Assembly: GCF_003573695.1 (NCBI RefSeq)
Contig: NC_039362.1
Span: 12,978,063 to 13,042,062 of the forward strand
Origin: Papaver somniferum
Lineage: Eukaryota > Streptophyta > Magnoliopsida > Ranunculales > Papaveraceae
Reading direction: 5' to 3'
DNA length: 64,000 bases
Of this stretch, positions 50,290-62,941 are shown in pieces. Each line of letters starts with the position of its first letter. Position 1 is the first letter of the stretch. A program made the translations under genes and the position numbers. The notes under the pieces were generated by a model. That model was not told the origin of the DNA. It worked only from the letters and a program-made list of their open reading frames with translations, and made no database searches.

Positions 50290-50458
50290 TGTTATAGGGC
50301 CTTTGGCCCATGGATGTGTGTTCCATTAGATGACTAGGTTTTCGGTTCCCTATATATATAGAACATTGTATGTATGTAATGGCTAGTGACTCTTTATCAA
50401 TAAGATGCTTTGCCTTTCTCTCCCAACTCTACATCTTCTCCTACTTTTACCTAAAACA
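50290..50458 (+). repeat. Right LTR of short-LTR copia
   Basis: 169 bp, preceded by the polypurine tract aagggggag at 50281-50289. Confidence 0.9.
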
Positions 50459-50618
50459 TTGTGTTATTTTTTAATTATATTTAGTTAATAATATCAAAGG
50501 ATATATTTGAATTTTACTATTGATTAGGTCCCCCTATCCATATTTAGGATATTAGAACCTAATGAAGCCCCAAAAACCCATAGAGTTTGCAGCCCCAATA
50601 ATAGGATTCCAAACCAAT

Positions 50619-51749
50619 GTGACTTGAAATCTATTATATTACCAAAATATATTTTGTCACCAAAATGTGCATATGCACGATTACCTCAAATACACAAATG
50701 GTTGTTAGACTCTAAATTGTCTAAGTGACCTAAAAATTGTTTCTTATCCGAAAATTTCCATGTCACCAAAATTTTGAAACTTGGACGAAAATTGACCATA
50801 CAAGTTTGTGCTCCTTTAAGTCACTTGGATATGGCAAGACCCTATGCAATACGATTCTCCTAGTTGGTGTCCTTTACAAGCCTATGAGTTGCTTCAACTT
50901 AAATGAAGACTTTTATGACTATTCTGCCTCTAATACAAAGCTTATTTGATTTCCTTCAAAAAGATGTCCAATTAAGATATAAAAGTCTATATGCTTTGAG
51001 GGATCTCCAAGAAAAGAAGATATCAATCAAACTCAAGATTAGCTTGAACTTATTCTTTTTAAAAGTTATAGAGATGCCTAATCCATACCTCACAAGAACA
51101 ATCTAAAAAAATCTAACCATAAGTGATTTGGATATTTATCTTGTAGAACCACAAAGTCTAAGACAAAGAGTACTTTGTTTTTCTATCTATCAAGTTCCTA
51201 ATGTAAAGTTTCGAAAACTTAGAAGATCAATAAGAAGAAGATCTGGATAACAAGAACTATCAGGTAAAAGATTGCATGTCTGGGCTTCATGAATCCCTTA
51301 GTAAAGTCTCTCAAAGTCGTAACCTAATACAGTTTCTCTATAGGAAACCTAGGTTTTAGAGAATAACTCTGGACGTAATTAGGACGTAGAAGTGTCGGGA
51401 TTGAGTTTTTGGTGTGCATATAATCTTCTATTTATATTGATGAACAATTCTAACCAAATCTGGTTCGTGAACTAGTTTACATATTTGCGAATTTCTTTGT
51501 ATTCAATCAAGCTAAACTTCGTATAGAATATGCATGAAAGCTTGTGAGAAGTTTACTTTGAATTTACAAAGAAGATGCATGCAATGGTAAGTATACGTAA
51601 TACATCATGTGGAGTTCCATAGACCCTTGGTTAAGTGGTTCAGGAACCGTCAGGCATAAGTAAAGTAATATATTACAAGAATGAATCATTTTGTGAACTA
51701 TCAAACAGTTTGTGAACTCAAACTCTTATTGTAACTTAGGAACCTTTTA
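50619..51749. other. Right flank of Mutator-like element; unassigned
   Basis: AT-rich, no recognised protein. Short frames at 50737-51106 have no family resemblance. Confidence 0.4.
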
Positions 51750-52608
51750 GTAACGCGGAGGGTACCAAAATACACCACCAACTTTTTCGTGTGGACCTAT
51801 GAGACAGAACCTAATACAATTGGAAGTAAACCAACTTAATGATCCTTTGTCAAAGTTGTATATACGTAAAAAAGAATTCCAACAAGAGTGAATCTTGTAA
51901 TTTATATTTCAAGATACGAATCCATGAACAAGTCTTGTAGGTTCACTACAGATGTAATTAAAAAACTGTTTAAGTTGATTATCGAATTACTTGCGTTTAC
52001 TTGGTGATTCCAAAGATCAATTTCCAAGTATTAATCAAGTCATAACCAACAAACAAGTATGGATGTATCTACTTTAATTGATTAACAAACAACACGTGAT
52101 ATTTCAATTATAAAGATAAACAATATAATGCGGAAAAAGAAACAACACAGACACAAAGAAATAACACAGGCGCTCTGTATTAAGCCGCTATAGACACTAG
52201 TCTACTACCAATTAACTTAGGAGTGGAATGTAGTCGAGCCCGAACCCAGTCTCACACCGATTCAGGTACAACCGCGCTCCATACGTCTCTTGAACCATGT
52301 CGGATTCTACGCACTTGATTCCCTAAGATGACGTCCCACCAACTAAGAGTTGCCTCAAATTAATTGAAGATTTTTGGGGGTTTTGAATCCACAAAACACC
52401 GGTTTTGATTTCCCTTTAGATGTGAATCAAGTTTTTGGAAATCTTGTGGGTTTTTTTTGTTGAGAAAAACAATTACTAGGTAAAAGTAATATCAAAACAA
52501 ACTTGTAGATTAGGGCTTATTATACTCCTCAAAAATTGGAAGAGAAACCTAATTTCTACAACAAGAACAACTAGAATAAATCTAGATATATCTTGTTAAA
52601 ACTTATAA

Positions 52609-52734
52609 GGAATTTATGATATACCTTAATTGAAGTTTTCTTTCTAGTTCCGATTTCGTCCAACTAGTGTCGGAATTTATGATATACCTTAATTGAAGTT
52701 TTCTTTCTAGTTCCGATTTCGACCAACTAGTGTT
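52609..52734. repeat. 63-bp near-perfect tandem duplication
   Basis: Two adjacent copies (52609-52671 and 52672-52734) starting ggaatttatgatatacc differ at about two bases, in the LTR of element A. It is a recent local duplication. Confidence 0.92.
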
Positions 52735-55239
52735 GGTAACCGAAATCTATCAAAACCTAGGGTTTATGATCAAAAACTCTTGAATGGTCTAATATCAGAA
52801 GAAAAGAACCTTAGAATAGACAAGAGGCTGAAAACCTGGATTACAAGTTGTTTAACAATCATGAAGATTATTATTAACTCGGATTTGCGATCCCCAGGGC
52901 AAAGACCTTTATCTCACTCTTGTTCACGAAGAACAGAAGTCGTGGAAAACAACCTATGAAGCTTACACCAATTTTCCAAGGGATAAATTTGTGTAGCATT
53001 CACGAACCCTTTATTTATAGTGAACAAGTTAGCTTGAATCCAAAGCAAGTTTGAGCTATTTTCCTTTTTCAAGACTCTCCTATTGGGAGTCTTTCCTAAG
53101 TTATAACTCTTGTATAAATAATTACTTTAGCATAAATTTGATTTTTGTGAATAAATCACAATTTAACTTCGTAAGGAATTATGAAATATCAAAAACACTT
53201 TAATATGACAATTAGTTGTGTTTGGAAGAATAACCATCTTGCCTAGATGAGGTAACATCAAAAACTTGACTAAAATAGACTTCTAGTCATGTATTTGCGC
53301 TCAAGTCCGTGAACCGTTACAAACAGTTCGTGGCTTGTTTTCTACTAATGAACTGCAACAGTTACATTAACACTTATAACTGTTCCTTTAATAAATCACT
53401 CATAACTTCTTCGTTATAACTCGGAATCAAATGATTCTTGGCTCGTTGAATTCGTAAGATCATTCACTACAACATGAGAACCTTTAGAGGGATAAAGGTT
53501 GTTGTCACGAAATTCATGGCTCAAATAACCTCTAGTGTTTATATACACAAATGTATATTCACCGTCATAGGAATTTTTTCGTAGAGTGAGCATTTGTTTC
53601 GATAGATTAGAAAAGGTAGAATTGAACAGGAATTCCAAATGAAATCAGTAACCACATACCTTTGTTGTTGAAGTCCTCGTTGATGTCTTCGTTTGATCTT
53701 CAGTCTTCAATCTTCAAGGATTCGGTGATGTCCAATACTCAATTACACACTTCTAATCCTAAATCCGAAACTTTGACTTTAGTAGACTCGAAATCAAGAT
53801 ACAGTTTTGACAACTAAATTTGACAACAATCTTGAGATAACAACACTTGTGATTTCTACCGAGAAATGCTCTAACAATAATGCTCTAACAATTTCCCCCT
53901 TTGTCAATTTTAGTGACGAAACTATCAATACATACAGATAACAAAATAAAGCTTTGACAACTTCTCGAATCCATCATGTCTTGATTTGCTTGGATTCTTC
54001 AACTCCTTGAACTCTTTGTAATTTCAAGCTGCAATGATTCTGAACGTGTTCAACTCAGCATCGTTGTTGTTGAAGAACTGTAGCGATAAAAACATTGAAA
54101 GTAAATATTCTAAAACGTCATTATAAAGAAACATAGTATTATTACTTCTCCAAAGTTCAATTGTATCCCAACTCTGAAGTAATACTACGATGATATGTTT
54201 CTCCCCCTTAATCAATTCTTAATCTTTTTCATAATAGGTGAAACCTATAGATTTTTGATTCACCCCACCTTACGTAGTGATATATAAACCATATGTATGT
54301 AGTATGAAACTACTAAATAATTCTCCCCATTTTTGTCAATAAATTTAACAAAGGTACAAAAATCGTGGGATCGTAATGAATACAATCAAAAGATATGTCA
54401 AGTCTTAATGAAGTTGAGATTCCGCATTATAACATAGTTAAAATGCAACTCCTCATATCAACTTTTTTAGATGATATCACATAGTAAGAATTACTTAGCG
54501 CTCATCTAGGAGATTTAAGATACAAGTATCCCCTTTCAAATTCCACAGCCACACTCCACACAAAGATATATCGATGAAGCACAATTTATTTAAGAATTCT
54601 CCCATTCGATGTTATTCACAAAGAGAACAACACGAAGACCTCTACAAGTAAAGGATTTGTATGAAAATTAACAAATTCACAAGTAAAATTTTATCCATCA
54701 CCATCATCATCAAAAGTTACTCCTCTTAGTTTATTAAGAACATGAGAGTTAAGAGCTAGCTTTAACTTTTGAGGAAAATTCATCATGAGATGGTGTTCAA
54801 ATCATATAAATATGATAAACAACAACTATATCTCAAGGGAGTCAAGCAATATGCAAGAATGATCATCAATATCGTGTATCGCGATCATCTTGTCGAAGGT
54901 ATAAACTTGTAAAGGACATACAAGATTTGATTTACTCTTAGACGGAAGAACTAATTTTTTTCCGCAAGGATTTACAACAAGATTGGCTACCAAAAGTGTA
55001 TAAAAATATTTTCTTGTCATAGAAGAAGATGCACATATAGATATAAATATATAACCCATTAAGAATCATACATCATTCAAGCAATAATCGTGTTCACAAA
55101 CACTCAAGACTTGAATTAATTGATCAAAGTTGTCTTGAAAGTGTTTAGAGAGTTATTCAAATGCCAAATATCTCATAGAAATAATTTAATCGCACTTGAA
55201 GATAATCGACATCATTAGTAAATGCACAAAGTACAAATA

Positions 55240-55560
55240 TCATAGCCATTCGTGAGTCAGTTCAGTCACAGTACGTATACTGTTTTGTAATCATTTCACT
55301 AAACCAAGTTCCGGAGTTAACAAAACTTTTTAGGTTTGCGTACCGGTTTGGAAACCTTAAGATTGCCACCGGTTCCAGAGCTCACAGAACTAAGTCGGTT
55401 TGTGTACTAGTTTGGATACACTGCAGAGTTCGGGAACACAGAACTGTTTAAGTTTGCGTACCGGTTTAGAAACTGCTCCCGGTTTTGTAACCACAGTTCA
55501 AGAATGGTTTGCATACGAGTGTGCATACCGATCCGGTTCACGAGTTGAACATATTTTCAC
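55240..55560. repeat. Diverged tandem repeats in element A interior
   Basis: About four copies of a unit of roughly 55-65 bp containing ggtttgcgtaccggtttggaaac (shortened here) followed by ccggtt..cacagaac. Similar words (agttcgcggactt) occur in the LTR of element B. Confidence 0.55.
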
Positions 55561-56206
55561 ATGATAAATATAAGAATATGTGTACTACAAGTCTGCAAGT
55601 CGATATATAGATACTCCGCTACGTGTACGAATATATGTAATACGGATTCAGACTTATAACAATTTTCCTAGTTTGTATGACTGATAACACTGTCTTGTAT
55701 CCGAATCTACTGTAATTCTATATTTCTCTCTAAATCGATTCGAAACATTCCCAAATGACATTAAAAATGAACATCATTGAAACATGATATTTTCAAATGA
55801 TTAACTTGACTCAAATCTTAGTTTATAAATAATAAATTGTTCTTCACTACTTTTTTCAAGACTACGAATAACCGTTGCTTGAATTATATTTCGAAAGTTT
55901 AAGCAAGCTTTAACTCGAAATTTCTTCTTTGTAATTCACCAAAAACAACAGGATATGAAATTGTTTGTTTCTTCACACCTGAAAATTTAAGAATCTTAAA
56001 CACAAATAAAGTTAGGTAGACATGAACGATACACGGGGTATATGGATCATTATCCGCATTGATTTTTCTGTTACAGTATTCCACCTACAATCCATTATCT
56101 CTTAGCTAAAAGTAAACGATGTACCCTGAATCAACATGATTATCGCGTGTTGAGAGTTCTAGCCAGAACCCAAGTTTAAATATCAACATTATAATTAGCT
56201 ACTATA

Positions 56207-59200
56207 TGAAAAAGCGTGGGTCTAACAACACCACCCAATATTTCTCTTAGCAATCTGTATGGACTAACTCCGAAATACTTTGCTAGAGAATCAACTAGAC
56301 AGTCAGACTCAAACTAGATAAAAAGTATCTCAAGGAGTTATTATCTCAATCTCTCGATTTGATTTCTACTCAAGTTAAAATCAATAGCGAGACTTTATCA
56401 AAGAGATTATAACTTGGACGGTACCAAAGACCAATGTTCAAAGATCAATCAACTACAATCAACAACCAAAAGTTGGATTAGAGAAGTTGATGATCACGAA
56501 CGCACAACCTGTATTATTTCTATTATATATAATATAATGCGGAAAAGAAATAACACAGACACCAGAAGTTTTGTTAACGAGGAAACCGCAAATGCAGAAA
56601 AATCCCGGGACCTATTCCAGACTGAATACACACTGTATTAAGCCGCTACAGACACTAGCCTACTCCAAGCTAACTTCGGACTGATCTATAGATGAACCTA
56701 TACCAATCTCCCATTGATACAAGGTACAATTTTACTCCTACGCCTCTGATCCCAGTAGGATACTGCACACTTGATTCCCTTTGCTGATCTCACCGACAAC
56801 AAAGAGTTGCTGCAACCCAAAATCACAGACTTGATAATAAACGAATCTGTCTCACACAGAAAAGTCTATCAAAAGGATAAATCTGTCTCCCACAGATAAA
56901 CCCTAGGTTTTGTTACGTCTTTAGATGTAAAATCAAGGTAACATGAACCAATTGATAATCCGGACTAATATTCCCGAAGATCAGCCTAGATTAATCAATC
57001 ACCTCTCTACAATCCTTCCTGACTACACAAGCGGATTGTCGAGGAATCACAAACAGTGAGACGAAGATGTTTGTGACTTCTTTATCTTGCCTATCGGATA
57101 ACTCTCACGATCTCAAGCCAATCAATCGATTATATTCGTACGATAGAAGATGCAAGATCAGATCACACAACTACGATAAAAGTAGTATCGGTCTGGCTTC
57201 AAAATCCCAATGAAGTCTTTAAGTCGTTAATGATAGACGCATATATGTGTCTATTTTGATCTCTTTTATGTATTTTATTAGTACCCATTTGTTCTCATTA
57301 TGGTGTTTTTATGTTTGTTTAGGTGTTTTTGGAGAAAATACCCTTGTATGGAAAGAGTTGCTCAAAAAGTGATGGTTTACACCCCGGAGAAAAGTACTAA
57401 AGGCACCCCAGAAATGTCCCGGAAACGTCCCAGAAATGTCCCGGAGGAAACCAGAAAAATTACTATTTCAACCCAAGAATTACTATTTCAGCCCAAATTA
57501 CTAAGGGGACACCAAGACAGGATAGGGGGACACCCCTCTTCTTCATTTGAATATCGATTTTGGCGGGGAAAATGTTCACAGCACAGGAGAATTTTCGATC
57601 GAAGAAATGAAGTAGTGTTAGGTCGATTCAATGGCTGAATTTTGGTATAGAGATGTGATATAGGTTGAGGAACACAGTATGGGTGACGGAATCGGTCAAT
57701 TTTGGCTAAAATTCTTGGTTCGATTCACCAAACCAAAACAGAGCAACACGCACTGTAAGTGAGCTCAAGTGTGTTTCTGCTGTGCATGGAGTGATGTGGA
57801 GGTGCGGGAAAGCTTGTGAGGCATGAAGAAACTAATTTGGAGCGTTTTGGGAGCGAGTTAACGTGTGGAAATTCTATAAATGGTAAGTATTCTCATTTTT
57901 GGGCAGCAAAAAATAATCGAATTAAAGAGAAAATATACGCAACCAATGGTCGGATTTCTTGCTCCAAAACACTATAAATACAAGTATCGGTCATTGGGAA
58001 GAGGCGGTCGAGAGTTGGGAGAGAGTTAGAGACGTAAAAATCAAAGAACCAGACGCTGTGAAGAAGTTCCTGCTGCTGCTGGAACTGAAGAACACGAAGA
58101 ACATTGGACGAGGCAGGAAAGTCGTTAAAAATTGTCGCTTTATTGCGACACTTTTCCACTCTTTTCCGCGACTGAGTCGTTGTACCAACAACACTATATC
58201 TGTGTCGTTGATTCTGGACACCTTCTGTGGGTCGCAGAATCCTGTTTTATACTATTTACTTATCTTTCTCTTCATTGTAAAACACTTTTGAGCATCAATG
58301 AAATTCTTTGAGAGCATTTTTACTATGATGAGTTAATTCCCTCGTAACCAAGGCAATGGAGGAAGCTATCCACGCAACATAAATGGGTAACTATTTCATT
58401 TAATTATATAATTCACCTAATCGCTGCTTTTGCAGAGTTTTAAATTGTTTGAATGATTGTTTTAATTATTTGTTATTCAGTTTGATAGGTTATGCTTGGT
58501 TTAATCTCTTGATAATCTATGCTTAAGGTTTACAAATAATGTTTGAGAATCTGTATGATTGATAGTGAATTAAAGATAAAAGAGGACTTAAGAATTGAAT
58601 AGAGATTTGAAATATTTATCAATCAATTTTTCCTAATAGTGGAATCTAGTGTCTTGGTTACCTCTCGCACCCATTGTTAATATTTTTGTATATATATTTT
58701 TAAATCTAAAAATCCATTATCTTTACAAGTCCGAGCAACGAACTTTTACTACCACTTTCAATATTATAACAGTTAACTCGAGTTTAGAGAAGAAACTCAA
58801 GAGTTAATGGAGATCGAATCTAGCGAGAGTACTAGTAGAACACAGACGTGTGGGTATTAGGTTTACTCAATGCTAGATGTCTCCTATATATAACCTTCAA
58901 ATCAGGGTTTTACCTTAGGTACAAAGCAAACTCTATTCACCGTTAGATGAAAACCTGATTTAGATTCAAGCCAATATCTCTCAACCGTTAGATCGAAAGA
59001 CATAGCTTGTCACATACACTTGGGTACACGTTTACTGGTTTTGAGAAAACCATGCCCAAATGAGTAAATGTATGTTGGTTCAACATGATAACCCAAAAGG
59101 TCAACCATATGAGCATCTCATATTAATCATGTTCTTCTTCACCATAACTAGTTCAATTGAATCAAATGAACTAGTTAAGAGTTGTTCAATTGCTATGATA

Positions 59201-60131
59201 TCTTATGTAACTAAGACACAATTGAAACAAAGATGATTCGATTCGATTAGAATCGTCTCATGAACATTATAGCCACGGTTTGCATAAAGCATTCTTTAAT
59301 AATTAATGTTCCATGTTCAGAGCACATCTTTAGATCATAACCTCTTAAGCTCACAAACAAGTTCACGGACTTAAGTTAATCGGTTGAGTTTTCCAAACTC
59401 AGCAGAAATTCTCAGGACGAGAACTTCCACCAGTTCGCGGACTTAGCACACAAACGAGTTTTGGAAATCCCAGCGGAAATTCTCGGTCGAGAACTTCCGT
59501 CAGTTCGCGGACTTGGCAAGCCAATTCCACAATCCTACCGATTTCTCTTGATCAACAAAGTTCGAAAACTTCGGTTCAAGGAATACATGGTTATGTAATC
59601 TAAACTCTCATTCCAATCATTGAGACATTCTCAGAGGACGCTACGTAGCCGTTATTCACAGACCGATTCACATCAGAGCAATTCTCAAAGTAATTGAAAC
59701 TTTCATGACTTTCGTCACTAGGTGAAAATAAACCTGATCAAAGCGAAACGCTTTACCAACACATGATTTCAAGTAAAAGATAAGCAATGAATACTCAACT
59801 CGAAATATCACGTGTATATAATCTAGTCTATATAGCATACGACTTTTTCCTCATAAGAAGTAGGAGAAGAATAGATAGACTTTCGAGTGATAGATAAGTT
59901 CAAGTCTTCACATACCTTTTTGTTGATGAAGTTACATGGTTCCTTGGTGTAGATCTTCGTCGTTGTCGTTGAATCACCATGAAGTCCTTGAGCTCAACTA
60001 TACTTTTCCTATCCTAGTCCGAGACTTAGCTAATAAGATAGAAATCAAGACTTTATAGTTTTGATCACTAACATTGACAAACATGCTTGATATAGCAACG
60101 CATGCGAGGTTGACCGAGCTATTCTCTAACA
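56207..60131 (-). repeat. 3' LTR of element B, interrupted by solo LTR
   Basis: On the minus strand it reads TGTTAGAGAATAGCTC...CGCTTTTTCA. It is split at 57226-58776 by an Athila-family solo LTR. A 70-75-bp tandem pair (gagttttccaaactc.agcagaaattctc...agttcgcggactt) is at 59387-59520. Confidence 0.85.
57231..58771 (+). mobile_element. Solo LTR, Athila family
   Basis: It starts TGATAGACGCATATATGTG and ends ATTATAACA, flanked by gttaa on both sides (57226-57230 and 58772-58776). Start, middle (aaccaaggcaatgga.gaagctat.cac) and end match the LTR at 31334-33065, but with clear divergence, so it is a related family. No internal domain is present. It formed by recombination between two LTRs after inserting into element B's LTR. 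The 110-residue frame at 57959 is LTR sequence, not a gene. Confidence 0.93.
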
Positions 60132-61980
60132 ATCTCCCCCTTTGTCAATTTTAGTGACAAAACTATTAATACATATGGAATACAAAAAAGATAAACTTTA
60201 TCGGCTCCTATTCCATAGTCCAATCTTCAACGTTACTTGAAATCTTCGTCCTTCCAAGTACTCCAATGATCCCAAAGGTTGTAAGTTTAGTATCACCATT
60301 GTTGAAGATCCATAGTTATAACAATGAGAGAAATCGAGATTCTCGATCATTATTATACAGTGTCATAGTATTATCATGAACATCAAAGTCCAATTGCATC
60401 ATGACTTTAATAATAATACTATGGTGATATGTACCACTCCCCCTTAGTCAATACTCCATCGCAATCATGGAAACCACTCCCCCTTACACAATGATCCGAA
60501 AACCATATGTATTTGTAATGTGACCTACAATATTTCTCCCCCTTTTTGTCAATAAAATTTGCAAAGGTACAAGAACGGGTTTATAATGAAATTTTCACAA
60601 GAGACATTTCATGACCAAAAGAAAGACAACATATCATCTTAATTTAGATGCAATCTTATAGACGAAGCTAACAACATTCATCAAAGAGTTTTAAGACGCA
60701 AAATAACCCCTATAAAATTCCACAGCCGCACTCCCCGCGAGATATTACATTAAGCACAAGTTCAAAAGAACTCTCCCCCATTTGATGTCATTCCCAAAGG
60801 AAAAACAAGAGCGACCTTAATTTCGAGAGAAAAGAAGGATTTTTATTTGGACACCAAAAACCATGTGAATGATTTTTTATATCCAAAACTCAATCAAAAT
60901 ACTCATAAGAAAACCCATGAGGATTCTAATTGGAATATGCAATTAAATCAAAACCACAAAAGTGATCAATTTAATTGAAAGTGTTCAACATAAGTAAACT
61001 CACGGAGCAACAAGCTACGACTAAGTTAATCATATGGAGGTGACTAACTTAACCGTTCAAGTACTCAACATAAGGAAAACCTTACGGAATACGTGACTAC
61101 ATTAACCAATAAAACATGATGGTGTAGCCGTTCATATACTCAACACAAGAACTTGTGAAATATATGAAAACTCAATTAGATTAATTACAAGAGAACCTAT
61201 AATTAATCTAATCGGAATACAAACAAATAACCAAACTAATCAACGAGGTAATCAATTTAATTATTTTGGGCTCAACATAAGAGATTATGGAACCCCGACC
61301 AAGATTATCATGGAACATGACCATCTTAACCGCACATGTACTCAACATAAGAAGGAACTTATGGAGTACAAAACTAAATAACCAAGGATGATTAATTTAG
61401 TTTATAATGCTCAACATATAGCATCTTACGAAACAACCAACAAAGCCAAGATTAATCGACTTTAGTTGTAAGGTGCTCAACATAAGACACATAATGGAGC
61501 CTTCATGGTAAAACATAATAAAATGGATCAATGAAGATCTATACCGTGGATAACATACAAGGATCTATTCTATCTTTGCATCATTATATCATAACAACAT
61601 AATAGACTTTATCCTTGTCACACAAAAGATTTAATCCTATTTTCCATCAAATACATGATTGCATAGGCATAACTTTTGTAAATGTCAAAAGTCCATTCGT
61701 CCTTTCATCAATACGAATACCGATTCATGAACGACTTTACTTTTGACCGCAATATGGGACCTTCAAGTTCACATACGCAAACAGTACATATCCCATAAAA
61801 ATATTGCAATATAACAAACCAGGAAAATAAGCAATAATCATCATCCTCCAAATATTTTTAGAATTTAATACCAATAAACCTAAAAAATAACATAAGAAGA
61901 TGAAAATAAATAATAGCTATGTGTAGTCACAATCATCGCTATTCAAAGCACTAGTTATTCTTCCAACTAATCCAAAAAGA
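60132..61980 (-). other. Element B 3' noncoding region
   Basis: AT-rich. Several further ctcccccttttt-type tracts (60448-60455, 60535-60550) resemble the main polypurine tract. No coding motif was found, although autonomous SIRE elements would have RT/RNase H here. Confidence 0.6.
60980..61500. repeat. Interspersed 'ctcaacataag' repeat
   Basis: Seven copies of (g/t)-ctcaacataag followed by a short arm that partly inverts it (aacttatggag), at about 60985, 61070, 61138, 61270, 61340, 61411 and 61472, spaced 60-135 nt apart. Several can form small cataag/cttatg hairpins. Confidence 0.8.
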
Positions 61981-61987
61981 AGACTTC

Positions 61988-62236
61988 CTAGGCATTGTAG
62001 ATCTTTCTCAGGGCATCTACCGAAAACTCCTTCTTGTTATTGAAGAAATCATTGATTATGGGATCGTTCAATTCCTCTAAATCTTCAGAAACATCAGTGA
62101 ACTCACTAAGTTCCCTTTTTAGATCACGCAAGGTATTCTTGGTTAGAGACAACCTTTGTTCATAGTGAGTTATTTCTTCCACAGAGGAAATAATTCGAGA
62201 TCTTAAATCATTTCGCTTATTGATGAAGTCTTTCAC
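61988..62236 (-). CDS. Element B coiled-coil ORF, hypothetical
   Basis: 82 codons, strongly charged and heptad-like (RISSVEEITHYEQRLSLTKN, LKRELSEFTDVSEDLEEL), ending in TAG. It lies downstream (minus strand) of the gag-like pieces and may be the C-terminus of a spliced or frameshifted element protein. Function unknown. Confidence 0.4.
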   Translation of the reverse strand: MKDFINKRNDLRSRIISSVEEITHYEQRLSLTKNTLRDLKRELSEFTDVSEDLEELNDPIINDFFNNKKEFSVDALRKIYNA

Positions 62237-62605
62237 CGTTTATCTAAAATGATTATCAGCACGACAAACAGACAAGAGACAGTTAGAGGAAGAATCTTTT
62301 CTCTTGATTGGAGACTCCTTCTTTATCATCCTTGAGGAAGTGATTCCTTTGCAAAGGTGTACGTTGACTGCTTCTACTGCATTACTTTTAGAAGAACTTC
62401 TAGTTACGTAAGAGAGGAAAGAAGAAGATAAGAGGATTTAAAAGTGTCAAACCCTAATCTTTGACACAGTCTTCCACAGATAAAGGATCCACAATCAATA
62501 ACGTTAGAAGAATATCTTCTTTACAAATATAAAAACATACTTGAGCCACAAGATGCATAGCCTCAACTTCTCAAGCTAAGTATGAGGATGCAGGCGTCTC
62601 CGAGC

Positions 62606-62930
62606 TTAATCAGAGACAAAGTGAGCCAGATGCTCCCCTTGCTTGCCAAGGCTTGTTGTATGAAAAGATTTCCTCCTTGTGTTTATGGAAACATTGGTTT
62701 TACACGACCTTTGATTATCTAGATTCAAATTTTGCATGTTCTCTTGTATTTTAGAAATTCTTTTGTTCCTCTGCTTGAACCTCCAACACAAGTTTTGAAC
62801 ATGATTTCCATTTCCGTAAAACGAACAAGTCGGTGATCCCTTGTCTTGTTGGAGTGCCTTCTGTTGATCACAACTGCCAGCCTTTGTCTTTCCATGAAAC
62901 TTAGGAACAGAGTTGACGATACCTGCAGTC
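62606..62930 (-). pseudogene. Element B gag zinc-knuckle region, altered
   Basis: The frame reads VPKFHGKTKAG..SPTCSFYGNGNHVQNLCWRF. This is a retroviral-type CCHC knuckle (C-x2-C-x4-H-x4-C) in which the second cysteine is tyrosine (TGT to TAT). Nearby basic residues fit a nucleocapsid-like tail. The frame ends at a stop near 62606. The parallel frame over the same bases is a shadow. Confidence 0.6.
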
Positions 62931-62941
62931 TTGCTTTTAAA

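Larger units (their letters stand above)
43661..50458 (+). mobile_element. Degenerate copia retrotransposon, short LTRs
   Basis: LTRs of about 170 bp (43661-43831 and 50290-50458), TGTTATAGGGCC...CTAAAACA, bracket a 6.5-kb interior. After the left LTR comes cgttatcaccacga, the primer-site style of Retrofit/Hopscotch-like copia elements; aagggggag precedes the right LTR. Readable relics are integrase near 47380-47560 (FPSLGG-like, cgttagggggagat), RT near 48580-48700 (IVAIYIDGKD, SEFKMKNMGK) and the RT/RNase H side near 48770-49050 (PFRLKEDDEDILG). Flanks aagtg and ttgtg agree at only three of five bases. The coding part is full of stops. Confidence 0.85.
30820..50609. mobile_element. Mutator-like element, interrupted by two retrotransposons
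   Basis: The left end (30820: aatcctattataggggctgca) is the inverse of the right end (to 50609: tgcagccccaataataggatt + c). Similarity continues inward (ggtttttttggagctacatagggtc versus the inverse ggtttttggggcttcattaggttc). The flanks are caaatcaat (30811-30819) and caaaccaat (50610-50618), a 9-bp duplication with one mismatch, as made by Mutator-like transposases. Removing the Athila (31334-42480) and copia (43661-50458) insertions leaves an element of about 1.85 kb without a transposase, i.e. non-autonomous. Its own DNA is 30820-31333, 42486-43660 and 50459-50609. Confidence 0.8.
51750..56206 (-). mobile_element. SIRE-like copia element A, truncated
   Basis: A long LTR of about 2.1 kb (about 51750-53890) ends ...GCTCTAACA and is followed at 53891 by atttccccctttgtcaatttt. 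Read on the minus strand this is the polypurine tract plus LTR start (TGTTAGAGC) typical of SIRE/Maximus-type copia elements. The LTR is homologous over several segments to the LTR of the next element (atgcggaaa.agaaa.aacacag; taagccgcta.agacactag). The interior, 53891-56206, has no recognisable pol, and its 5' half is cut off where element B begins. The left LTR boundary is approximate. Confidence 0.7.

Noticed and set aside
57959..58291. 110-codon frame as a gene
   Set aside because: It lies wholly inside the solo LTR and overlaps an opposite-strand frame of similar length.
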